From Planctomycetales bacterium (lineage in GTDB: Bacteria > Planctomycetota > Planctomycetia > Isosphaerales > Isosphaeraceae), in NCBI GenBank assembly GCA_027452145.1, contig DAIDHB010000504.1:1-36447 (forward strand): DNA of 36,447 nucleotides, in the 5' to 3' direction. Shown here one piece after another: positions 30,724-36,447 of this stretch. A program made the position numbers and the translations under genes. Position 1 is the stretch's first letter; every line of letters begins with the position of its first letter. The notes under the pieces were generated by a model. That model was not told the origin of the DNA. It did no database searches and was given only the letters and a program-made list of their open reading frames with translations.

Positions 30724-32901
30724 TCACGACGTGATCGTGCCGTCCACGTCGGGGTCATTGGTCGAGGCGTGATTGCCGGTGATCGTGACGTTGTCGAACT
30801 TGGCTGTGCCGAAGGTGGCAACGCCGCCGCCGATCCCGACGCTGAACAGGTCGGCCGCGCCAGGTTGGCCCGGCGTGGCCACTCCGTTGACGCCGCCTGG
30901 TACGATCCCAATCCCGGCCGTGGCGGGGCCGCCGAGGCCCGCCTGCCCGCCCGAGGCGCCGGCGGCGCTGTTGCCCGTGATGAGGTCGGTGGCCCTGGCC
31001 TGCTTCGAGCCCTTCTTCGCCCCGAGGCGGGGATTGATGGTGATTGCTCCGGTCGTCGAGTTGAAGATACCGCCGCCCGAGCCGGTCGCGCCCTCGCCGC
31101 CGTGACCGCCGGTGGCGCCAAGGGCGTTGCCGCCGTTGCCGCCATCGCCGCCCGCGCCGTTGCCGCCATTGCCGGGGCCACCCGCGCCACCATCGGCGCT
31201 CCCGCCCGCGCCGCCGCCTCCGCCGGCTCCGCTCTGAGCCTGGTTGCCCGAGAGATTCACGGTCACTCCGGTGAAGGAGACGGTCCCGTTATTGAACATC
31301 CCGCCGCCATCGCCGTCATGGGCGTCGCCGCCGGCACCGCCGGCACCGCCGGTGCCGATGCCGCCCACACCTCCGAACCGGTCGGTCTGGCCGACGCCGC
31401 CGGTGCCGCCGGTGCCGGCGCCGCCCACGCCACCCAGACTGCCGACGCCGCCGGCCGCCTGGTTGCCGGTGAATGCGATGGCGGCCGATGACCTGGCCGG
31501 AGTCGCGGCGCGGAAAGTCACGGTGCCGCCCGTGTCGTTGAACAGGCCCCCGCCCTGGCCGACACCGGCGATCCCGCCGAAGCCGCCGATGCCCCCGTTG
31601 CCGGCGCCACCGAAGCCTCCCGGACCGTCCTGGATAACGACATCCGGATTGTTCGGGCTGACGCCCAGGCCGCCTTCCCCGCCGCGGCCGCCCGTCCCCG
31701 CTCCGCCCGCGCCGCCGGTACCGCTGGCGCCGCCGATTGCGACGTTGGACGCGATCGCCAGGCCGGTCGTGTTCGTCAGAGTCGCGCCGCCGCCGTTGAA
31801 GATCCCGCCGCCCTGGCCGGCGCCGCCGTTGCCGGCGCGGCCGCCAGCCCCGCCGGTCCCATCGCCGCCGGTCCCGCCGGCGCCGTCCCCAAGGCCGAAC
31901 CTGCCCTGCAAGCCCGTGCCGGCGCCGCCCGACCCGGCAGTCCCGCCCGTGCCGCCGGCGACGTTGTCGCCGGTGAACGCGCTGGCGGTGCCCGTCAGGG
32001 AGGCGCCTCCCAGGTTGAACAGCCCGCCGCCCTGGCCCGCGCCCCCCGCGCCACCGGCACCGCCGGCGCCGCCAGCGGGAACGCCGCTGCCGCCGACGCC
32101 GCCCGCGCCCCCGGTGCCGCCAACTGCCCGGTTGGCCGAGAATGTTGCGCCATTGATCGCCAGCGTCGCCCCGGCCGCATTGAAGACCCCGCCACCTTCA
32201 CCGGCCCCGCCTGGCCCGCCGGCCCCGCCGACAGACCCGGTCCCGGCGGCACCGGCGGTCCCCGCGGCGCCCGCACCCCCGATCGCCTGGTTCGACGCGA
32301 TCGTCGTCTTCACCAGGCTGAGCGACCCTGACGCGTTGAATACCCCGCCGCCCTCGCCGGCGCCTCCCGCGCCTCCCGGTCCGGAGCCGGCCGAGCCGAC
32401 CGCCAAATTGCTCGTGACGACGACCGAGTTGAGCGTCAACTGGCCGCCGCTGTGGAGGATCCCGCCCCCGTCGCCCGTCACGCGGCCATGCTGGATTGTC
32501 ACGCCCGTAATCGTCACCTTGCCGGCGCCGACCTGGATGACCCGATCGACGTTATTGCCGTCGATGATCGTGCTGCCGGCGCCGCGGCCCTGAATCGAGA
32601 CGCTGGTCGTGATGTTCAGGTCTCCGGTCGCTCCGTTGTCTGGTCCCGCGAGCGTGAGCAGGAACGTGCCGCTGGGGACGACGATCCTGTTCGATCCGCC
32701 GTGAGCGTCGGCGGCCATGATGGCCGAGCGCAACGAGACGTGGCCGCTGGCGTCCTTGCCCGTCTTGAGGTTCACCGCCACGGTATCGAGGACCGTGTTC
32801 ACATGGAACGTCGTCGGCGTGATGCGGTCTTCGAGCCCCTCGAGTCGGGGACGCAGCCCCCGTCGCCTCGCCTTCCCGACCTGCTTGCAGATTCTCGCCA
32901 T
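30724..32901 (-). CDS. Gly-rich beta-helix surface protein (PGRS-like)
   Basis: A 725-residue protein. The N-terminus carries a basic stretch and 'RPRLEGLEDRITP' (residues 17-29), the LExLExR signature common at the start of large exported planctomycete proteins. Residues 30-190 resemble parallel beta-helix proteins ('VSLRSAIMAADAHGG', 'STIIDGNNVDRVI'). Then about nine modules of 55-75 residues recur, each with 'GxGGGxFN', a beta-strand pair ending 'xNxAxGG', and a Gly/Ala-rich loop. The whole likely folds as a long beta-solenoid with Gly-rich loops on the cell surface. ATG 32901 has GGGAGGT upstream. The resemblance to mycobacterial PE_PGRS proteins is compositional, not homology. Confidence 0.85.
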   Translation of the reverse strand: MARICKQVGKARRRGLRPRLEGLEDRITPTTFHVNTVLDTVAVNLKTGKDASGHVSLRSAIMAADAHGGSNRIVVPSGTFLLTLAGPDNGATGDLNITTSVSIQGRGAGSTIIDGNNVDRVIQVGAGKVTITGVTIQHGRVTGDGGGILHSGGQLTLNSVVVTSNLAVGSAGSGPGGAGGAGEGGGVFNASGSLSLVKTTIASNQAIGGAGAAGTAGAAGTGSVGGAGGPGGAGEGGGVFNAAGATLAINGATFSANRAVGGTGGAGGVGGSGVPAGGAGGAGGAGGAGQGGGLFNLGGASLTGTASAFTGDNVAGGTGGTAGSGGAGTGLQGRFGLGDGAGGTGGDGTGGAGGRAGNGGAGQGGGIFNGGGATLTNTTGLAIASNVAIGGASGTGGAGGAGTGGRGGEGGLGVSPNNPDVVIQDGPGGFGGAGNGGIGGFGGIAGVGQGGGLFNDTGGTVTFRAATPARSSAAIAFTGNQAAGGVGSLGGVGGAGTGGTGGVGQTDRFGGVGGIGTGGAGGAGGDAHDGDGGGMFNNGTVSFTGVTVNLSGNQAQSGAGGGGGAGGSADGGAGGPGNGGNGAGGDGGNGGNALGATGGHGGEGATGSGGGIFNSTTGAITINPRLGAKKGSKQARATDLITGNSAAGASGGQAGLGGPATAGIGIVPGGVNGVATPGQPGAADLFSVGIGGGVATFGTAKFDNVTITGNHASTNDPDVDGTITS

Positions 32902-33197
32902 GGTACACCTCCCGGGAAATGAGCGCGCACCCCGGCCGGCCGGGGAATCGGGATTGATCCCGGACACCGTGCGCGCAGCTCCTGCGCTCAAGGATGGCCG
33001 CGTCCGCCGGGACGCCCGGCGATCTCGCGACCCTCCCTTCCTGCCAGGGCCGCCGCCCGCGCGACGGCCCCATGTCGGTCACTTCGGTCCGCTGTGCGTC
33101 AGGAGCCGATCTCGTGCTGTCGAAGTGACCGCTTCCGTGTTCGCCGAAGCGGGGCTCCTTGATCGCCCCGGCCTCGATCCGTCCTGGCTCAAACCAG
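32902..33197. other. Gap between kinase-TPR gene and Gly-rich protein gene
   Basis: About 296 bases without a supported gene. Both neighbours read on the minus strand, so this should hold the promoter of the Gly-rich gene, but no clear -10/-35 pair was seen. Confidence 0.4.
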
Positions 33198-36056
33198 TCA
33201 AGGATTCATCTGCATTCTTCGGGGCCTCGAGGGCTCCGAGATGCCCAGCAAGCGGCCCGCCTCCGACCGGAAAAGTTTCAGCTCGGCGCCGGACGGTTGG
33301 ATGGCCGTCTCGGCCGACTGGGCCGCCTTCGTGAACCATTCGCGAGCCTTCTTCTTCTCCTCCAGTCGCCAGTAGGCCATCGCGAGGAAAAGGCCGTCGG
33401 CGGCCGTGAATAGCCCGGGGGTCAGCGCCTCCGATCTCTCGAGCGCCGCGATCGCATCGCTCCAGGCGCCGGCCCGGTAACGGGCCACGCCGAGGGTCAT
33501 CCAGACGTCGCGCACCTTCGGCGTGTTCCGTATCAGCTCGTCCGCCATCTCGATCGCGCGGCGCGGGTCGCGGTAGGCGGGGTCCGGGGCGGCGGATAAC
33601 ATCCAGGCATAGTCAGCCAAGCATCGTTGTATCTCTGGGTTCCTGGCCGAGAGGGTCCGTCGCAGGCTTGCCAGGGCCCTCTCGTAGCCCTTGCTCGCCT
33701 CGTCGAAGCGGCCCTCGTCCCGGGCGATGCTCGACAGGATGGTGAGCCCGAAGAGCGTCTGCGGGTGCTCGGGCCCGAGCGTGCGGCGGTTCAGCGCGTC
33801 GGCCTCCAGGGCCGCCCGACGCGCCTCGTCGAGTCGGCCCTCGAGGCGCGCGGTGTCGGCGAGGTTGATCATGGTCAGGATGGTCTCGTCCCTGTCTGGG
33901 CCCAGGACCAGCCGTTGGGCCCTCAGGGCCTGCTCGAAGAGCGTCCGGGCTTCCGCGGGCCGCCGTTGGTCGAGCAGCAGCTCGCCCAGGCCGTTGACCA
34001 CCCGGAGCGTGTCCTGATGGTCGGGGCCGTGGACGCGCCGGAGCACCTCGAGCGACTCGTCGAACAGGGTCCGGGCGTCGGCCCACCGTCCGAGGTGGCG
34101 CCACATGATCGCCAGGTTGTACGTCGAGCGAAGCGTGGTGATCGACTCGGGTCCGTCGACGCGGCGCTGGATCTCGAGGGTTTCCTTCGCGAGCCCGGCG
34201 GCGTCTTCGAGCAGGCCCTGCATGGCCAGCACGATCGCCAGGTTGTTCGCGGATCGGAGCGTGACCGGATCCGCCGGACCGAGCGTCCGTCGCTTGACCG
34301 CCACCACCTCTTCCAGGAGTTTCTGCTCCTCGGCATATTTGCCCATCCGGTCCAGGACGATGGCGAGGTCATTCATTGCGCCGACGGTGTCGGCATGCTC
34401 CGGGCCGAGCTCCTGTCGGCGGAGGGCCACCGCGAGCTGCTGCTGTCGGAGCGCCTTCTCCTGGTCGCCGAGGTACCAGTAACTGACGCCCAGGGTATTC
34501 CGGATCGACGCCTCCACGAGGGGCTCGCCGACGAACGCCGCGGCGATCTCGGGCTCGGCGCGATCGAGCGCCTCGCGGACGGTCGCGTCTCGGCTCACGC
34601 CGCCCTCCTGGCCCTTCGGTCGCGCGGCCGAGAGCACCTTGTCCTGGAAGAACTTGAGCACCATCTTGGCCCGCGCCTCCGACCGCTTCGCCCGTCGAAG
34701 CTGCTCGTCCGCCTGGTCTCGGGCGGCGATCGCCCGGTATTCCGCGCCGCGGGCCCGTAGCGCCTGCCAGAGGCTCACGCCGGCCCCCACGGCCACGAGC
34801 AGGACGAAGGCCGCGACCGTGCCGATCAGGTGCCGGTACTTGCGCGCGAACTTCCGCAGGCGATACCGCCGCGACGGCGGCGAGGCCTCGACCGGCTCGT
34901 CCTGCAGGAAGCGTCCGATGTCGCGCGCCAGCGCGCCGGCAGTCTCGTAGCGTCGGGTCCGGTCCTTCTCCAGGCACTTCATGGCGATCCAGTCCAGGTC
35001 GCCGCGCACCATCCGCTTGAGCTTCAGCGGCTCCGTCTGGCGCACGGCCGCCAGGCCCGGCAGCTCGTCGCTCGACGATAGCCGCAGGCTCGGGCGCGGC
35101 GGCTCATCCTCCCGGATTACCCGCCGCACTTCCTCCCACGAAGCCTGCCGGAGCCGCCGCTTTTCCAGGGGCGTCGTCCCCGTGAGCAGCTCGTAGAGGA
35201 TCACCCCGAGCGCGTAGATGTCGCTCCGCGTGTCCACGTCCAGGGCATTGATCCCGACCTGCTCCGGCGCCATGTACAGTGGTGTCCCCACCACCGTGCC
35301 GAACGCCGTGTAGAGCGTCCGATCGGTCAGCGCCCCGACCGGGCTGAGCGCCTTGGCCAGGCCAAAGTCGATCACCTTGGGGACGGGCTTGCCGTCGTGC
35401 TCGGTGACGAGCAGGTTGCTCGGCTTGAGGTCGCGGTGGATCACCCCCTTCTGATGCGCATGCTGGACGGCCGAGCAGACTTGCACGAACAGGTCGAGGC
35501 GGCTGATGACACCCAGCCGGCGGTGATCGCAATACTCGGTCAGCGGGCGCCCTTTGACCAGCTCCATGACGAAGAACGGCCGGCCCGCGCCGACACCGCC
35601 CGGCTCGTTGCGGGTGGTCCCGCCGTCGAGGATCGTGGCGATATTGGGATGGTCCATCAGCGCCAGGGCTTGCCTCTCGGCCTCGAATCGGGCGAGGACG
35701 GCCCGCGAATCCATCCCTGGTTTGATCAGCTTGAGCGCGACCAGCCGCTTGACCGGCTCGCGCTGCTCGGCCATCCAGACGGTGCCCATCCCGCCTTCGC
35801 CGATCGCCTCGAGGAGCTTGTAGCGGCCGCCGACGACGGCCCCGGCCGGCTCGCGGTCGGGTCCGGCGGTGTCGTGGACCTCGGGCCGATCGCTCGACGG
35901 ATCGAGGATGTCATCCGGCTCGGCGTGGGCCCGCAGCAGGGCCTCGACGCGGCGGCGCAGCCGCTCGTCGCCGGCGCAAGCTTCCGCGAGGTAGGCGGCG
36001 CGTGCCGCCTCGGTGGGCATCTCCAGGGCGGCGGTGAAGATCGTGGCCTCGTTCAT
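33198..36056 (-). CDS. Transmembrane Ser/Thr protein kinase with TPR domain
   Basis: A 952-residue protein. Residues 1-70 have the short helical segment typical of planctomycete kinases ('RVEALLRAHAEPDDILD'). Kinase domain about 79-385: Gly loop 'IGEGGMGTV' (85-93), Lys109, 'HRDLKPSN' (207-214), 'DFGLAK' (230-235), 'GTPLYMAPEQ' (257-266). A transmembrane helix lies at about 410-430, then a long TPR region of about 500 residues ('LGPEHADT', 'LGPADPVT', 'LGPDRDET' repeats). All catalytic residues are present. It should be anchored in the membrane with the TPR region on the other side, or cytoplasmic depending on topology. The sigma-factor remnant upstream is its usual gene neighbour. Confidence 0.95.
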   Translation of the reverse strand: MNEATIFTAALEMPTEAARAAYLAEACAGDERLRRRVEALLRAHAEPDDILDPSSDRPEVHDTAGPDREPAGAVVGGRYKLLEAIGEGGMGTVWMAEQREPVKRLVALKLIKPGMDSRAVLARFEAERQALALMDHPNIATILDGGTTRNEPGGVGAGRPFFVMELVKGRPLTEYCDHRRLGVISRLDLFVQVCSAVQHAHQKGVIHRDLKPSNLLVTEHDGKPVPKVIDFGLAKALSPVGALTDRTLYTAFGTVVGTPLYMAPEQVGINALDVDTRSDIYALGVILYELLTGTTPLEKRRLRQASWEEVRRVIREDEPPRPSLRLSSSDELPGLAAVRQTEPLKLKRMVRGDLDWIAMKCLEKDRTRRYETAGALARDIGRFLQDEPVEASPPSRRYRLRKFARKYRHLIGTVAAFVLLVAVGAGVSLWQALRARGAEYRAIAARDQADEQLRRAKRSEARAKMVLKFFQDKVLSAARPKGQEGGVSRDATVREALDRAEPEIAAAFVGEPLVEASIRNTLGVSYWYLGDQEKALRQQQLAVALRRQELGPEHADTVGAMNDLAIVLDRMGKYAEEQKLLEEVVAVKRRTLGPADPVTLRSANNLAIVLAMQGLLEDAAGLAKETLEIQRRVDGPESITTLRSTYNLAIMWRHLGRWADARTLFDESLEVLRRVHGPDHQDTLRVVNGLGELLLDQRRPAEARTLFEQALRAQRLVLGPDRDETILTMINLADTARLEGRLDEARRAALEADALNRRTLGPEHPQTLFGLTILSSIARDEGRFDEASKGYERALASLRRTLSARNPEIQRCLADYAWMLSAAPDPAYRDPRRAIEMADELIRNTPKVRDVWMTLGVARYRAGAWSDAIAALERSEALTPGLFTAADGLFLAMAYWRLEEKKKAREWFTKAAQSAETAIQPSGAELKLFRSEAGRLLGISEPSRPRRMQMNP

Positions 36057-36132
36057 TTCGTGGCCCCTCGCCTCGCGCACACTCTCTCCGTCCAGAACTC
36101 AATGCGCCAATGGACCGCGAAAAGCACCACGC

Positions 36133-36306
36133 CTAGGAGGCGTTTTCTTCCGAGATCTCGGCGCGGAGCCAGGCACGCGCATAGGCCCACCACCGGTCCG
36201 CTGTCGTCGGCGAGATCCCCAGGATCTCCGCGGCCGCGGCCAGGCTCAGGCCCCCGAATGCGTGCAGCTTGAGCAGCTCGGACTTGGCCGGCTCGATCGC
36301 CGCTAA
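36133..36306 (-). pseudogene. C-terminal fragment of an ECF sigma factor
   Basis: The minus strand encodes 'LAAIEPAKSELLKLHAFGG', then 'LSLAAAAEILGISPTTADRWW' (read as its parts 'LSLAAAAEILG' and 'ISPTTADRWW') and ends 'AYARAWLRAEISEENAS'. This is the region-4 helix-turn-helix end of the ECF sigma factors that usually precede planctomycete Ser/Thr kinase genes. Upstream of about position 36306 the frame is still open to 36432 but encodes 'KHGYHIAVCRSPRSDEIS', which lacks any sigma-factor character and is AT-richer. The rest of regions 2-4 is therefore missing, so the gene looks cut rather than merely running off the edge. The stop is 77 bases before the kinase start. Confidence 0.7.
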
Positions 36307-36447
36307 CCCGGATATTTCATCCGACCTTGGGGAGCGGCAAACAGCAATATGATAACCATGCTTTGCTGTATTCGGTGCCTTCGGCCGTCCCCGCCGTGCT
36401 TTCGGCGCAAAGTTCCCCCTTACCCCCGTTACTCAGGAGCCTGCATC
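36307..36447. mobile_element. Possible end of an inserted element at the right edge
   Basis: The sequence after 36306 is noticeably richer in A/T and breaks the sigma-factor frame. It contains the inverted pair ACAGCAA (36341-36347) and TTGCTGT (36363-36369). The edge at AACCCGGATATTTCATC resembles ends of some insertion sequences as I recall them, but no transposase frame fits in the remaining bases and the other end lies outside the window. Confidence 0.35.

Noticed and set aside
31244..32593. Long Pro/Ala-rich open frame on the plus strand
   Set aside because: It is the reverse complement of the Gly-rich repeats; Gly codons GGC read as Ala/Pro on the other strand.
1..36447. CRISPR arrays, rRNA, tRNA, prophage or plasmid origin
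   Set aside because: Reading both strands revealed no regularly spaced repeats, no tRNA cloverleaf or rRNA sequence and no phage or replication genes.

Overview
The window looks like a chromosomal segment of a GC-rich planctomycete, most likely Isosphaeraceae-like. The signs are a DUF1501 secreted protein, a small protein beginning with the 'RFTIRWLM' membrane signature, a Gly-rich surface protein with an LEGLEDR export motif, a Ser/Thr kinase with a TPR tail next to an ECF sigma factor remnant, and many multidomain two-component proteins. No rRNA, tRNA, CRISPR array or prophage was seen. Lineage and functions are inferred from protein sequence read by eye; no database search was run.

Layout. 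1-10.1 kb is a loose set of single genes: SMI1/KNR4-like protein, secreted alpha/beta hydrolase, glycosidase-like protein, methyltransferase, lipoprotein serpin, DUF1501 protein, small membrane proteins and a secreted five-bladed beta-propeller protein. 10.1-16.9 kb is a redox/stress block: small serine hydrolase, a DsbA/FrnE-like oxidoreductase whose first active-site Cys codon is TGA, ADP-ribosylglycohydrolase, two tandem-domain universal stress proteins (one preceded by an 83-residue protein and a leader terminator), and an APH-like/P-loop kinase fusion. 17.0-25.2 kb is a dense signalling block. A tightly packed minus-strand operon encodes a globin-coupled histidine kinase, a double-receiver protein, a receiver-PAS-kinase and an ANTAR RNA-binding regulator. 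Two further receiver fusions lie upstream. 25.2-30.3 kb holds a DRG-like GTPase with a TGS end, a YbaK-type deacylase and PutA. 30.7-36.4 kb holds the Gly-rich beta-helix protein, the kinase-TPR protein, and the C-terminal end of an ECF sigma factor cut off near the right edge.

The most notable observation is at 10722-11321. The reading frame of a DsbA-family protein starts at a well-placed ATG with a strong Shine-Dalgarno sequence and continues through one in-frame TGA exactly where the first Cys of the CxxC motif belongs (U-P-F-C). A 7-bp hairpin with a G-first 3-nt loop begins about 13 nt after that TGA, which fits a bacterial SECIS element. This is probably a selenoprotein that ordinary gene calling would truncate at an internal Met.

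The globin-coupled kinase has heme-ligand and phospho-acceptor His positions within one residue of those I recall for the oxygen sensor AfGcHK, and its neighbour has two receiver domains like the AfGcHK partner. Together with the universal stress proteins, the APH/P-loop fusion (its counterpart in Mycobacterium sits beside a Usp gene in the hypoxia regulon) and the redox protein, the central 15 kb may be an oxygen/redox-stress response region.
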